This document shows, in pieces, positions 63,941 through 64,000 of a stretch of 64,000 nt of DNA. Position 1 is the first letter of the stretch, and each line of letters starts with the position of its first letter. Location of the stretch: contig KV918764.1 of assembly GCA_002049455.2 (NCBI GenBank), forward strand, positions 124,001-188,000, written 5' to 3'. This DNA comes from Porphyra umbilicalis (lineage: Eukaryota > Rhodophyta > Bangiophyceae > Bangiales > Bangiaceae). A program made the translations under genes and the position numbers. The notes beneath the pieces are model-generated. The model was not told the origin of the DNA. It saw nothing but the letters and a program-made list of their open reading frames with translations, and did no database searches.

Positions 63941-64000
63941 AACACCTTTCTGTCATGCTCTTGGCGATCCGTCGCGACCCGACCCTGGCCGACCCAGGCA

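Noticed and set aside
1-64000. tRNA genes
   Set aside because: I looked for T-arm patterns (GGTTCGA) and saw no sequence that folds convincingly; a tRNA search program would be needed to exclude them.

Overview
The window reads as nuclear DNA of a GC-rich, transposon-dense eukaryote, probably an alga or other protist. Evidence: a complete Ty3-type chromovirus, a complete hAT transposon, several TA-flanked MITE families, and a broken nuclear 18S rRNA gene. The clade cannot be fixed from this sequence; a GC-rich red alga is only a guess. Intact host genes are scarce. The best candidates are a kinase-like protein at 849-2816 (-) and a sucrose/GPH-type MFS transporter at 41728-42948 (-). A vWA-Cache membrane protein at 60629-62480 (-) survives as a stop-ridden pseudogene.

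Layout. 1-3000: a Ty3 gag scrap and the kinase-like gene. 3350-7190: very GC-rich low-complexity block with a possible multi-pass membrane ORF. 7196-9332: possible TA-flanked non-autonomous element. 9.3-17.9 kb: minisatellites, a MITE and small dispersed repeats, with no convincing gene. 18.1-19.9 kb: decayed long-spacing DDE (IS630/Tc1/mariner) transposase. 22171-32509: complete 10.3-kb chromovirus on the minus strand, with about 99% identical LTRs and a 5-bp target duplication. 32.8-35.0 kb: 160-bp satellite and a dispersed repeat, both repeated at 62.5-64.0 kb. 37.6-40.9 kb: 18S rRNA 5' end split by a hAT MITE and a TA-MITE, followed by two more TA-MITEs, one holding a nested MITE. 41.6-49.7 kb: transporter gene, then two diverged copies of a GC-rich repeat. 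50176-54959: complete hAT with intact transposase, GC-rich cargo and a perfect 8-bp target duplication. 55-60.6 kb: three 132-bp foldback MITEs, another MITE and a GC-rich block.

The chromovirus is the most remarkable object. Its gag ends in a textbook -1 frameshift signal: GGGAAAC, a 5-nt spacer, then a perfect 9-bp hairpin. It carries a 679-735 aa ORF on the opposite strand, convergent with pol and with its own AATAAA. Its whole length, LTRs and both coding strands included, is packed with short perfect hairpins that neighbouring sequence such as the hAT transposase gene does not show by eye.
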